A stretch of DNA of 64,000 bases. It comes from Aptenodytes patagonicus (taxonomy: Eukaryota; Chordata; Aves; Sphenisciformes; Spheniscidae). Under the pieces are notes generated by a model. It saw only the letters and a list, made by a program, of their open reading frames with translations. It was not told the origin of the DNA and ran no database searches. The DNA is taken from the NCBI RefSeq assembly GCF_965638725.1, contig NC_134974.1, positions 372,001-436,000 on the forward strand, given 5' to 3'. Below are positions 1 through 29,532 of the stretch, piece by piece. The first letter of the stretch is position 1. Each line of letters begins with the position of its first letter. The translations under genes and the position numbers were made by a program.

Positions 1-53
1 AATAGCAGATGCACTTATGCAATGTATTTAAATTTTCTTTCTCTTCCTTTTAG

Positions 54-17170
<17,117 letters not shown>

Positions 17171-19235
17171 TGCCACAAGAGGAAGCTGTGGTCTGGAGTC
17201 TGCTACAAGGTCTGCTGAGGACTGAGGGCAGGAGCCCAACTTCCTCTGCACCAGCCAAGGAAAAGAGGGCAGCAGAAAACTGACAAATATACAAACAGTT
17301 AGCACTTAGATGTCTGGGTTGGCAGGTTGCCCTGCCCTGCTCTGCAGTGCTCTTATGGTGTGTGTGTTGTTGGGCGTGCCTTGTATTGATGTTAGGTACT
17401 GAGAAAAACCTCGTGGTTATTGTCCAGGATGGTCAAATTTAATTTATTTTTGCTTGATATTCCCACTCAGAGGAAAAATTAAAAAAAAAAAAAAAAATGG
17501 GGAGGTAAGAAGGATAAGGACTGACTTACTCTGATGAGAATATTCCCCATGTTCACCAATTAACCTGTGATTGTACAAGATACTGTTGGCACCACCATTG
17601 CCCATGCCAGTGAATGAAATCCAGATGGGAGGGTGAAGGCCCAGTGGCTTAAAATTAAAGGCTGCCCTAAAGTTGTGGCCTCTGATTTGCACAAGTTCCA
17701 AGAAGAGAGAAACGTACCCAAACGTGCGAAAGGTTCACCGTGGAACGGCCAGTGCACACATGTACCTTTGGTCTGTGACAAGGAGAAACTTCCAAAGTCA
17801 CCCTGGAGCAAAGCAGGAGTTGGCTGGTTGAGGCACTTGTTCTGCGTCGTAGAGGGGGGAGGGGGCGGGGTGTGATTTTTTTCACTTTTTTCTGCAGAGA
17901 AATTTTATAAAGCAAGTCAAATCCTGACAACACCATTGCTGTTGGTTTTTTTGATAAGCTGTGGTTCTTGTGTGTCTAGTGTGTTGTGCAAATTAAAATC
18001 TGTTAAAAGAAAAAGAAAAAGGAAAAAAAAAAGGAAACCTTCACTACATGAACCGTCAAGCAGTATTCAGAGCGAGTATTTGTTGTGAACTGTAGAATAT
18101 ATCAACTGCTAACACTATTCTTGTGTTCTGGTTGTACAGCTTAAAATGTCCGTCTCTTAAATTAAGAGCCAGTGTATCTCGCACCGCCCTCTCTCTCTGC
18201 CCTGACGAAAAGTATTATTCCCGAAAGCAACAGCCGAGGCATTGATTTCTCGCTGCATGAAATTGCGATTGCCATAACGTACCACGAACCAGTGCTGCAG
18301 CAGGACTCCCTGTACTGCACCCGACGACCTTCCCGGCGCGCAGAGCCACGACGCTGTCGCCTGTCTCTGGGCCAGGGCCAGGCTGTGGCAAAGGGAGGGG
18401 GTGGTTGGCATACGCTGCCCCTTTAAAATGGCTTTGCTTTTTTGTCTTTCAGACGTACATATGCATATACAGTCCTGTTTTAGATGTTCTTATAAGAAAA
18501 CCAGTTTTTAATGTGCCAAGTTGTATATATCTGCTGCGTGGATGTAAAGCAATACAGTAGTTACATGTTCCTTTTTAATGGACCAAGCTTGTCCTAATGT
18601 ACATTCTTGTTATTATTATAATTATTTTACTCTTAGTGGAACATGACTCATTCCATTAACTTTTATGTGTTGATTTAAAAAGAAAAAAAAAGAAAGGAAA
18701 AAACCCTTTGAGAAAAAATATTTTATTAAAAAAAAAAAAGAAATAAGAAAATAGTTTGGAATATTTTCTTACTGTAGAGAAGCACTGTACAGTACCAGGA
18801 ACCCTGAGTATAAAATACTCGTGCGTGTAGTAGGAATATCGCATGTCCAAAATCTTGAGTTGTCTCATTTAGTTTAAAACAGAAATCATTGTCTCAAATG
18901 GTGTTAAACACTAAAAAGTTTTTAAAAAATAAAGTGCGTACAGAAGCGAGACACTAGCTCTGTCATTTTATCTTTCTTTTGTTGAAAGACTAAACAAAAT
19001 GTTTTTTAGACAATCAAATGTTAGGTAAGTGCAAAGAATTGTTTTTCTTACTGGTGTAGAAATTAATGACTTTTTTTATTTTTCGGTTATTTTATAATAA
19101 CGAGAAGACCAGTGTGTCACCAGGATCGCTGTTTTAAGACCAGGAAGCACTACATTATTGCAAATAGATATGAACTCTTAGTCTGCATGGGTGTAGGCTG
19201 TGTGATTGCTGAAAATAAATGCTGCTAATATATTT
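17171..19235 (+). other. ASH1L 3'UTR with two candidate poly(A) sites
   Basis: Noncoding tail after the TGA at 17168-17170. AATAAA hexamers lie at 18928-18933 and 19214-19219, so the 3'UTR is about 1.8 or 2.1 kb depending on the site used. A Pumilio-type octamer TGTATATA is at 18522-18529. The tail is AT-rich apart from a GC-richer patch near 18.18-18.42 kb. Which site is used cannot be told from sequence alone. Confidence 0.75.
18928..18933 (+). terminator. ASH1L proximal poly(A) signal AATAAA
   Basis: Canonical hexamer downstream of the ASH1L stop in an A-rich context. A second AATAAA lies at 19214-19219 and may define a longer transcript. Confidence 0.65.
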
Positions 19236-21270
19236 CCTTTTTACAAAGCATATCTAAATAGATCATTGTTTTGATGTTAATCTTTGTAAATTATGTATTA
19301 CCAATTTTAACATTGGATGTAATTGCATAAAAAGCCTGCATCTCAATCCTGAGAGAGTCTAGTATTAAATGGAAAATCTTTTCCTATCGATGACTTGTGG
19401 GGTTTTCTTTGACATGTCTTTGATTTTCTTTTCTTGCCTCTTTGTCTCAACTGCTCCTGTCGTGTTCTGACTCTCTTACAGCCTCTTTTACGGGGGTTGT
19501 TGCCCCGTCTCTTTTGAATATCCAATTGCCTGATGGGTGCTGGTGTTTCACGAGGATATAGTTTGATGCTGATGGTTCTTCTGGTCAGACCTTGGCAGGA
19601 GGGATGATGGCAGCGTGCGTACAGAGTCAGAGGCTGTGTAACCGTGATCGTATATAATGGCAGGTTGGTACATGAACCAGTAAATCTACGAATTCAGTGC
19701 CTATTCCCACAATATAAACCCCTGGTACCTAGAGGCGGTACCTCCCGTGCCCGCATAGACGGCAGATTAGGTTCTGTCAACATCGTTACTGCATCTCACA
19801 GTGGCAGTGCACTCAAACTGCTAATATTAGACCGGAGTCATGTCAGGCGAATGACTTGCACTGTAGGGCATGTTCCCCTCCGTTACCAAAAGTCAGGTAA
19901 GCTGGAACGGCTGAGAGGTGTTTCAAGTTGTTGGGAGCCCTCAGCCCGATCACATACCATCATCCCGCCCTGTGCCCCTTGGCACACAGCGGGACATTGA
20001 GGAACACAGAAATGAAGAACTTTGCGTCCCTTCAAACCAGCCTTTCTAAGGCTTCGTCACCCGTGCATTTCCTCTGATACCCTCTGTCAAGGTTGGCACT
20101 AAGGAGATATGGTCCTTACAAATCAGAAGTAGTTCAAAAGTGGTTTCTGGGAATAAGTTTGGTAACTATTTGTGTTACTTGGGAATGAAGTAGCTTATTG
20201 ATGACCCTCCTTTAATGTAAATTGATTTTTCTTTTTCCATTCCCTAACCTGAATCTTTGTGGTGATCAAAATGCCATGCCTGACCCAAACACTTGTCTTC
20301 CTTTTAAACTAGAGACACCAGGCCAAGGACTGTAGTGCTTTTTTTTTATTAAAAAAAAAGTTGAAAAAGTACCTGGATTCATCTCCTGCTGGCTTGACCC
20401 CATTTTAAAGTCCAGAGGCAGCTGTGGAATTCAATCAAACCTACTTAAGGCAAGCCAAATAACATTCCAATTAAGATATAATGTCCCTTGTCTGAGAGTA
20501 AAAATTCCAGAGAGAGAAATAAAAATGAGAACAGAATAAAAAGCAGCTTTGTCCTCAAAGCAGAACACAGCCCCTTGGCTGAAGCGTGGTCTCCTTTGCC
20601 ACTGAAACAGTGGAAGTTAGAAGGATGAAATGTGGTTCTTGGTCCATATGAGAGAGCGCTGGCCCAAAAGTTGCCCCCTAGACAAGCTGCTTCTGTCTTG
20701 TGGCCCTTTGCTGGATGCTCTCCAATATGTCCACAGCTCGCTCTTACTGGGGAGCCCAGTGCAAGATGTAAGTAGTTTGGTATGAAATCATGAGCAATGA
20801 GAAAAACTTGGAAAAAAAATAAAATAAAAGCCATCCAGCCCCTACTGAAATCCTGTGACTCGGTAAAAAGATTAGTTTAATTTAATAAACAAACAAACCG
20901 ACATTTACCTTTACCAGTGCTGTGCAGCTTCCATCTCATGGGGCTGGTTACCAGCCAGCCAGAGTGACGCACATTTTTTCCAGGATTATTTCTGGCTCTG
21001 GCTGTCTGCAGCTGCCTCTTCCTACACCGTATAGGAGACCGGGCACTTTCTGCCAGGGCATGATGCTGTGCTGGGCTCTGTGGCTGATAGCTGACGTTGG
21101 TATGCTGAGCACCAGCACGGCCTCAGCCCATGCTGGCTTTGCCTGTAAGAGCATTTACTCACCAAAGACCCAGCACCAGCCCGGGGTACCCATGCAGGGA
21201 CGGGCCACGTGGCCATTTCCAGCCCCCCCCCCCCCCCCCCCCAACTGCAATGATCCATTCACACATGCGG
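19236..21270. other. Tail-to-tail intergenic interval, ASH1L to RUSC1
   Basis: About 2 kb between the two converging 3' ends. I see no credible gene. A TTTATT at about 20343-20350, beside A and T runs, could be an alternative minus-strand poly(A) signal for a longer RUSC1 3'UTR. A 20-base C run lies at 21223-21242. Base composition changes here from AT-rich (ASH1L) to GC-rich. Confidence 0.7.
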
Positions 21271-21287
21271 ACATGTGAGTCACAACC

Positions 21288-21293
21288 TTTATT
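21288..21293 (-). terminator. RUSC1 poly(A) signal (AATAAA on minus strand)
   Basis: TTTATT on the plus strand, 516 bases downstream of the RUSC1 stop codon in the direction of transcription. It gives a 3'UTR of about 0.53 kb. It is the first canonical hexamer met after the stop. Confidence 0.65.
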
Positions 21294-21808
21294 TCCAGCT
21301 TTTTCCCCCCGGAATAAGCTCGTTCCTGTGGTTACGACTATTTACAGTGCTGGGACTGCACATCGGTGGCCTGGGCCACCAGCCCCAGCCACGGGGCAAA
21401 GCAGGGCATGTGGAGATGGTGGCGGTGGCAGGACACGACGGCACAGAGACGACATACAGGACTGTGAGTACCACGCAGGGGACAGGGTCCTTCCCTCCCC
21501 GGCACAGGCGTGGGCAGCGGCTGAGGAAACATGAGCACGAGCAGGTCCCAAACAGGGGCCATGGTGAAGTGCCAGCAGATCTGCGGGGACACGCACAGCG
21601 GTGGCTCACGGGATGCACCCACGGCAGACGGTAACGTCATGCAAACGAGCAGCAGCAACGGGCACCAGGGCAGGGTCCCCTGCAGAACTGCCAGCCCTGA
21701 AGGTGGTGAAGCCCCGAAGGTGATGAAGATGTGGCAGGAGACGGTCCTTCCCAGAGGTGGCACCTGCTTCAGCAAGCTCAGCTGCTTCCTCAGGTCTCTT
21801 CCACCTCC

Positions 21809-24800
21809 TCACAAAATTAGGGATGTGTAGCCGACAGGAACTAGGCCAGTGCGGTTTCCATGGCAGCAGTGGATCCAGTCTTCATCCACGGTGGAGAGCA
21901 GCTGCAGGATGTCCCCTTTTTGGAAGCTCAGGTGACCGTCGGCGGTGCCCGTGTGGTCACACAGCGCCCGAACTGCCCTGTACAACAAACGCCATCAGGG
22001 ATTCATCTCCCGAGGGACCTCAGGTACCACCGAGAGACACTCCCACAGGACTCGGGAGAGGTTTTCACGCTCATGTATGGAGCCAGTGACCCCCCCCCCC
22101 CGCCTCAGGCAGAGATGCCATATGACGATGGACTTGATCGAGAAGCCACATCACAAAACTGTCCTGCTAAGCACATCCTCGGAGCAGCAGCAGAGCGTGA
22201 GCAGCGCTTGCACAGACGTGGAGGGGAGGTCAAGGTCAGGGCCAGTGAGGGCTCAGGAGGAGGGAGACGGCCAAACGTGGTGTGGGACGGCCACTCGCCC
22301 TCCGTGCTCGCTTGGACAGATACTGCGCAAGCACAGAAGGACCACTACAGCTTTTCTGACCTGCCACAATTTGGTCAGAGCTGCCACACAGTTGCCCCAA
22401 ACAAGCCGCTATGAATCCAGAAAGCACACAAGAGAAAGAAAATGCTCAAGATCCCCCCAAAAAATGTCTGAGGAAAACAACTGATCACAGCTAGGCAGAC
22501 ACACAGGTTCACCCAAAGCTCATCGGGAGAGGGGGAGGATCCCCGGGGGAGCAGTCAAAGTGCAAGGTAGCAACAAGGAGTGGCGTAAACCTTTCCCTAG
22601 AAAGGCCTGTAGGATATCCAGGCTATGCCTGGAAACAGCCCCTGCTTCCCCACCCCCCCAAAAAATCCACCACCAGCTTTTGAGCCCCAAACGCTACGGT
22701 GCCCTGCATCACCTGTGGGTTTGGGGCATGTCGGACGTGTTCTTCTCTGCCTGTTCTTGATCTCTCAAGATCTTCTCAGACGCCAGCCCCTTCACCACCA
22801 CGGCCAGGACATGCGTGCTGGGGGACAGCCAGCTAGACGGTCTCCTGCCACAAAGCAAAGGAAGCCACAAGCTCGTCTGGGAAGCCTTTTCCCACCCATC
22901 CTGCTCAGAAAACTATTCTGGTGATCTGGGAGCTGACAAAGGGCTCTATCAAGCACCACCGAGCCTCCACCATGAGCTCCTGCTGCTCTAAAGGGCTGAG
23001 GCAATGTGGTGGCAGCAGCACTTGGAACATGTGCTAATCCCCCAGCACAGCGCAACAGCCCAGGAGAACAACCTAGATAACGGGCAGTACAAGACACCCT
23101 GCAAGGCCAGCGACCCCCATGGTGTGCTCTCCATACACTGCCTGGGAGAAAAACCCTTCCTCAGCACATGCCACTTCCCCCACCCCGCCTGCCTAAGCTG
23201 GGTCTTACCTCGGCCTAGCTGAGATGGTGTCAGGACTGGGAGGGAAGCTCCTGGCAGAGGGGCTGGTGGCTCCAAAGAGCCGGCCCAGCCAGCTGCCCTT
23301 GTCAGGACCAGGAGGACCGCCAGCCTCTGGGTCGGAAGGGTCTGCTCGATTCCTATTCACATGAGGCTCTGTGGAAGCAGCCAGGAGTTTCTCTCCAGCA
23401 GTGGGATCATCTGGCTTGGTGGGCGCTCCAGCTCCAGCAGGCAGGATGAGGTCTTCAGGGGAAGAGGTCCCAGAGGTGTCAGCACTGCTGCTGGGCTCTG
23501 GACTGGAGAGTTCAGGGACAGCTTTGGTCTGAAGGAGCTGCAGCTCTGTGTCTCTAGGCTCACTCATGGATATGTGGGGTCGCACAGCCTGGCCAGGGCT
23601 GGAATCCCCCGCAGCCGTCCGCAGCTTTGTCCACCAGATGAAGGGGAACTTTTCCTTGCTAGGAGCAGCGTAAATCTTGGAGGCCTGGCTCAGCTGGCCC
23701 CACCAGCCACTGAGGCCAGCCCCAGCCTCCCGAGAGCCTGCCTCAGGCCTGTGGGTCTCCAGGGAGCTGTCAGCTCCCAGGAAAGTGCGACTAAGCTGGT
23801 CGCCCCACTGCAGCACGTGCTGGAAGGCATGCTGCAGGGCAGCCCCCACCTGGGGGCCAGGGACCAGCCCACGCACAGCTGCCTGGGACTGGGACCTTGT
23901 GCTGCCCTCTGTACTGGCTGCCCTCCCCAGAGTATCGGGGGGGATCTCGTCTTCCAGGCTTGCCCCTGCAGCACTGCTTTGGCCCTCCAGAGAAGGCTGC
24001 ACAGCCCCCTGAGCCTGAGCGGTGTGATGGGCAGGAGACAGGGGCGACTCCAGCCGACGGGACAAGGGTCTTACATCCACAGAGAGGTGGTGGTGTTCAA
24101 AGAGCAGGTCAAGGTGGAAAGTCAGCACTGAGAGGGGCTGGATGAGCAGCAGCAGTTCATCAGCGAGGTGGGGAAGAGGGCCTTGACTCAGGGCAAAGAA
24201 GGCCATGGGTGAATACAGCACGGAGATTACACCTAGAAGATATGGACAGCGCTAGACAGCTGCCAAATGCCCTGCCCTTGCCCACACATCCCTCCCAGGG
24301 CCAGCTGGTCTGTCCCAGCAGGTCCAAATGACACTCCAAATTGTCTGCCTGACTGCTCTCATCCAGTACGACAGCCACGGAAAACGATGCCCTTGTCCAC
24401 TACGGAAATCCCAGCCAAGCATTGTGGGTGGACCACATATGGGATTATCACCCTGGCAAGTAGGAGAGAACTTGAGTGGGGAGCTTCTGGGCACTGTGTC
24501 CTTACCTGGGCTCTTCTGCAGGTGAGAGATCCACAGCTCCAGCTGCTTAATGCTGAACAAGACAAAGGGAACCCAAGTTAAAGCTCTTGGGACTCTGTTC
24601 CAACCTGCCATCGCAGCAAGGACAGCCTGGACCATCCAGGGCCAACACTCACTTTAAAAGGCCGAGGATAAAGGCATGAAACTTCTGTCTGGTGCTGTTG
24701 AGAGGCGCCAGCCCAGCCACGTGCCAGCAGAGAGAGTGGAGAGAGCGGGTGTTGGGGCCTGTGGAACACGACACAGTCAGTCACTGCTCTGGGGGCACAT

Positions 24801-27800
24801 CCTCCCCCAGCCTGGGCTGGAAAAGGATTCAGGCACCTTGAGATGCTGATCCCAACATCTCCAAGAGCATGTTCCTCACACAGACCTGTCTTCACGGAGG
24901 CTTCCACCACGCTCCAGGGGGAATTTTTCCTCTGGCCTGTGATAACATCCTTCTGGAATGGCTTCAGCCCATCCTCCACCAAGGCATAGAGCGCAGGGCA
25001 GAGGGTGTGCAGCAGCAGGTAACCCACATCTGGGCTGAGCCGGCTGTCTCCCAGCTGGGCCTGAAGTAGGGGGGCACAAGGAGAGGAGAGGGAGGGGAAC
25101 GGCAGCACCTAACCCTGAGCCTGCAGGGAGGGACGGTGGGATCCTCTCCCTGGAGCTCCCAAAGCCCCTCCTGCCCAAAGCCTGCATGGCCTGCCCTCAC
25201 TCCTGCCCACCCCAGCCCAGTCAGAGCCTCAGCCCCAGCCCCTCACCTTCTGCACCAGGTTCCGCGCGGTGCTGAAGTGAGCGATAATCTTATCCACAGC
25301 GGTGCTGATGGCGACCAGCAGGGCTGTCGGACAATGGAAAGGAAGATGTCAACACGGTACCCGACCCCCACCGCCACTGCAGCGTGGGGGGTGGGGGTGC
25401 CTCAGCCCATCGGCAGCATGCGGCTGGCTGGGGCTCACTGGCATCGCACCGGCCACGGCTGCAGTGAGAAGCAGCTCTGGACACCAAGGCCTGGAGGGGC
25501 CAGGGAGGAGTGGGCAGGCACCAGGAAGGCCCAGGGTAACGGAGCATCCCAGGCTGTTGCCATGGGAACCTGTAGCTCTCGGGTGCAGGGATGAAGGACC
25601 CGCCGTTTCCAAGGGGACGAGGCCAGGAGGGAGGCGTGGGCAGCGGATCCTCAAGGTGTTTGCAGAACGCCGGGGCAGTCCCACCCCCGTTCTCCGGCTC
25701 GACAGCACCATCTGCCGAGAGGCGGGCCGGGCTGGGCCCCGCAGCAGGCAGCCCTGCCCGCCCGCCCGCCCCTGCCTGGCACCGCCCCGGCCCTCTCCAC
25801 CGCTGCCCCGGCCCTGCCTAGCGCTGCCCAGCACTGCGTGTGCCCAAGACACCAGCCAGGCCCACCACCGACCCCCGCCTCTGGGCCCAGCCCCTCACGC
25901 CTCCCCAGGCCCTGGGGGTCTCCATCCCCCCCCGCCCCAGCTCTGTCACGCCCCTGCCGTCTCCTGGAGCCCCGCTCGGCGGGACGGGACGGACCTGGCA
26001 GAGGCTGCAGAGGGGAAACCGCCCCGGCTCAGCGGCCGTTCAGCCCCGAGCGTGGCGGCGGGGCCGGCACCGTGGGGCCGTTACCTTTCTTCTGCTCTCC
26101 CCGGGGGCGGCGGGCTCCCTCCGTGCTCCCCCCGCCAGGCCGGGCTGCGGCCGGGGCGGCTCCAGCGGCGGACGGCGAGGGCCTGGCTGGAGAGAGGAGG
26201 GCGGCGGGATCAGGCGCAGCCGCGGGGCCTCGGCCGGGCTCCCCCGCGGCCGGCGGTGCCGGGGAGGGGGGGGAAGCGGAGCCCTGGGCCGCCCGCGGGG
26301 CCCGAGCGCTGCTGCCGCGGGAGGCCCAGGCCGCGCTCGCCGCCAGGCGCCTGCACCGCCGCCCCGGCCCCACTCACCGCGGGCGGCGCCGGGGCCGTGG
26401 CCGGGGCCAGCCGGGTCGCGCTCGCCCATGGAGCCGCAGGCCGCGGCGGGGCGAAGGGCGGCGGGCCGGCTCGGGCTGGGCCCCGCTGCCCGTCCAGGGC
26501 CCGTGCCGGCGGGCCGGGCGGCGGGGAAGGACGGGGAAGAGGAAGGGCCCGGAGGGAGCCCGTGGGCAGGGCGGCGGCGGCAGCAGGGCGGGGTGAGGAG
26601 GTGCCGCCTCGGCGGGGCCAGCCCGGCCCCAGGCAGCCGGGAAAGGCCCGGGCAGCCCCGGGGGCCGGGGGGACGCAGCCGCCGGCACCTCCCGGGCCAT
26701 GTGCCCCACCCGAGCACAGCCGGAGGTGCGGAGGGGGAAACCCGTGCATGCGAGAAGCGGAGGGCAGCCGCAGCCCCTCGGCCCTGTCCGGCACAGAGCA
26801 ATCGAGGGGCACAGAAACCACCTTCGTACCAGCTAGCGAGGAGCAGGCCAGCTCGGCGTGCAACTGCAACACGCACCCACCACCTCCGCAGCCGGCCGCC
26901 CACCCCAAGTCCTGCAGCCCCAGAGGTGGCCGCCGCGCTGGAGCCTGCAGCTCCCCCTTGCCCCACTCAGTCCCCTAAAAGGTGACACCCCTGCACCCAG
27001 CCTGGAAGAGAGGACCCAAACTCTTACCCTCCTTGCAGGTCTTGTCTCCTCTCTCGACCGTCTCTGGCACCCAGGGGTTCGCACGAGGTCCCCTGAGCCT
27101 CTGAACCAGGGCATCTTTATCACAACCAGAGCCCAGCCCCTTCTCTCCAGGGAGGCAGCTTCGCGGTGGCAGCCCCCCTTCCTCTGCATCCCCCGGCTGT
27201 CCCTCTGCAATGGGCTGCAGTCCCGGTCGGGATCTCCTCCTCTTCGGCTGGTGGCTTTCCATAGGTGCCAGCAAGTGTCCACCCAGAGGCACGGGTGGCA
27301 TCCAGCCTGAGCCGTCGCTGCCTACAGCCATCTCAAGGGGTGCAGATGGGTGCTGAGATGCCACCGGCTTTGCCCGCTCACTGACTGGCTGGCCCTTGGG
27401 CTTGTTGGAGGCACTGCGGTACCGCAGCTCCTTGAACGTGGTCACCTCTCTCTGCCTGGAGCTGGGCGGTTTCGCTGGCCAGTCGTGCTGGAGCTGGGGC
27501 CGGGCTGGCTCCTGTCCTGTGGCGCTGGAGAGGAGCTCGCTGGGAGGTGGCAGCTCCGTGTCAGGTGAGAATACGATCAGCCAATCGCTCCGGTCAGCCC
27601 TGGCCTGGGCAAGAGCAGGCCCAGCGGCATTCCTCTTCCTCTTCTGGGCAAGCTCATGGAAGGAGGTGATGGTCTTCTTGCCCACGTCTCTGCAAAGGTC
27701 ACCCAAGCTGGGCTCTGGCTCTGCCGGCTGCGCAGGCAGGAGCGGCTGCTCTGCTCTGTGTGCATTGAGAACCAGCAGCCGTCTCCGGGGCCGGGGGGGC

Positions 27801-28624
27801 ACAGGCGGAGGGATGCTGCCAGCCCGGGGCCGCGGCTCAGGAGCACTGCTCAGACCAGGATCCCACCGTCCTGGCACAGGCGGTGCCGAAGGCACGGCAT
27901 CAGTGTTGGGGAGGGAGTTGCAGTTAGGGTCTAGTTTGGTGCGGATGCTGGTGCTCTCCTGCACCACCACACTGGGAGAGGTCTCATCGCACTGGGAGTC
28001 AAGCGAGGTGCTGCTGCAGAGGCTGTCCGGGCTCTCTCCAGCCAGGGCGTCTGATCTCTCAAGCACCGCGGGGTTGAAGTTGGCATCTCTTCCATCACAC
28101 GTCCTACTCTGGTCAGCCAACGACTGGCCATCCTGGGCATCTTCTATGGGAACGACACTGGGCTGATTTTCAGGGGATTGGGACTCTTCTCTGGAGAACG
28201 CCTTGCAGTACACGGAGACCGGAGAGTCATCCAAGCTGAAATCCGAGCAGCTACTGACAGAGGAGGAGGAGGAGGAGGAGGAGGAGGAAGCCAGATCACA
28301 AGGGGGATCACAAGGGGAAGCCACCTCCTCCCCAGTATGCAGGCAGGGGAAATCCTCTTGAGCTGCCTGATTCTGGAGACCCAACATCACCGGCTGCTGA
28401 GTGTGGGACTCACAGCACCGGCATTTCAAGGAAGGATTGTTGGAATTGGCATCCACTTGCTCACAGTTCTCCGGGCAGTCGCTGCAGCCGGTCTGGTCTC
28501 CTCCACCCATGGAGGCAGAGGTCTCTTGGAGCTCTGGGTGCCGGGAGAGGTGCAGCCCCAGGGAGATGTGCTGCAGATGGATGTGGTTGAGGTTGCACAG
28601 CAGGCCTTTCTTCGGAGCCAGCAT
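21809..28624 (-). CDS. RUSC1: RUSC1 (NESCA), RUN and SH3 domain adaptor, long form
   Basis: Cytoplasmic adaptor known from neurotrophin signalling and vesicle transport. Coding exons in transcript order: 28624-27028, 25323-25247, 25060-24886, 24758-24653, 24552-24506, 24232-23209, 21977-21809; total 3195 bases, 1064 residues (human about 902). The N-terminus [19 protein letters not shown] matches the vertebrate long form. A serine run follows, then [13 protein letters not shown] and [17 protein letters not shown]. The RUN domain begins about residue 533 ([41 protein letters not shown]) and ends [13 protein letters not shown]. The SH3 domain ([16 protein letters not shown] to [12 protein letters not shown]) closes the protein in the last exon. 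The donor at 24885 (GTCTGT) is weak but fixed by phase and homology. An acceptor at 28698-28699 implies a noncoding exon upstream. Confidence 0.95.
25556..25569. promoter_or_regulatory. X-box-like RFX motif in RUSC1 intron
   Basis: GTTGCCATGGGAAC is a near-palindromic match to the RFX X-box, with half-sites GTTGCC and GGGAAC separated by AT. It sits between the RUN exon at 25247-25323 and the short-form exons. Function is inferred only. Confidence 0.4.
26085..26429 (-). CDS. RUSC1: RUSC1 alternative 5' exons (short form, about 583 residues)
   Basis: Two small exons inside the first RUSC1 intron give a second N-terminus. ATG 26429-26427 starts exon 26429-26378 ([12 protein letters not shown]), with donor GCG|GTGAGT. 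The second exon, 26186-26085, ends RGEQKK and joins in phase to the RUN exon at 25323. The human short form likewise ends its special N-terminus in EQKK before the RUN domain. Total coding length with the shared exons is 1752 bases, an exact multiple of three. The starting ATG lies in CpG-rich DNA consistent with its own promoter. The exon-2 acceptor could also be 4 bases further in, but that would break the phase. Confidence 0.75.
26430..26800 (-). promoter_or_regulatory. Likely internal CpG-island promoter of short RUSC1
   Basis: Very GC- and CpG-rich DNA immediately upstream of the short-form ATG, with GC boxes such as ggggcgaagggcgg. No TATA box was noticed. The promoter role is inferred from composition and from the alternative first exon. 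Confidence 0.5.
28260..28290 (-). repeat. TCC trinucleotide run coding polyserine in RUSC1
   Basis: About ten GGA units on the plus strand read TCC on the minus strand and encode a serine run before [17 protein letters not shown]. The human protein has a much shorter serine stretch here, so this is likely a lineage-variable coding microsatellite. Confidence 0.85.
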
Positions 28625-29532
28625 GATGCTGCCTCACTGGTAGTGCTGAGGCTCCTCGGAGAGCCCCACAGCTCCTCTCTTCAGACCATCCAGCTCCCTG
28701 CAAACACCAAACGCCCTTTCAGCAGGCAGGGGAGCAGCACAAACCTGGAGAGGAACAGACAGGGCAAGAGGGAGGGTGGTGACCTTGCGGCAGCCATCGA
28801 GCAGGGAAGGGCCGGCTGCAGGGGACCGGCACGAGGGCCTGTGGGTTCAGAGATGGGAATACGCCCAGTAGAGAGGGGCTGCCCCACAGCTCCCCACTGA
28901 GCTCGGGCCTGTCCAGCCGGGCAGGGGCTGCAGCCGGTTGCTGGTGGCCGGGGAGCCAGCGGCTGATCCCCGGAGCACGACCTGAGTGTGGTCCGAGGAA
29001 GCTCTGGCCGGTCCAGGCGTCTGCAGCAGCAGGGCTGAATCCCTCTGCCGGGTCTCAGCAGTCGGGAGCATCTCAGAGATGCCGTCAAGGAGAAAACGCC
29101 CTTTGAAACCTCAGCCGGGGAGCTCCTGGCCAAGGGAGGGTGGCACTGCCGGCGCTCTCAGCCCAGGGCACGGCCAGCCAAAGGCACGGGCGAGGAGACG
29201 CCCGACCCCGGCCCGGCCTCAGAAACACGCCGCGGACCTGGCAGCCGCCAGCGGCCGAGACACGGCAGCTGCTGCAGCCTGCCGCATCGCTCGGCCCTTC
29301 CCCGGCTTCGGGGAGAGCTCCGGCCCCGGGCGTCCACCGGCGGCCCCGGGCAGCGGACGGGCAGCTCAGACCCCGGGCAGCCTCGGGCAAACGGCTCTGA
29401 CCCGGCACGAAGCATCCACCGGCCCCGGGGCTGGAGCGGTGCTGCCGGGGTGCAGCCCCTTCCCCCCCCCCCCCCCCCAGGAGCCAGCCGTGCCCCCGCG
29501 GAGCCCCCAGCCCGGCCCCAGCCCCGCTCACC

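Noticed and set aside
19644-20000. 118-codon open frame downstream of ASH1L
   Set aside because: No domain, no homology I recognise and no splice or promoter context; chance open frame between converging 3' ends.
21860-22490. Plus-strand open frames opposite the RUSC1 SH3 exon
   Set aside because: They are antisense to the SH3-coding exon and its intron; the minus strand gives a clean SH3 domain.
25302-26985. Long plus-strand open frames (558 and 381 codons) across the RUSC1 5' region
   Set aside because: Antisense to real RUSC1 exons in CpG-rich DNA where stops are rare; composition is Pro/Arg/Ala/Gly with no domain.
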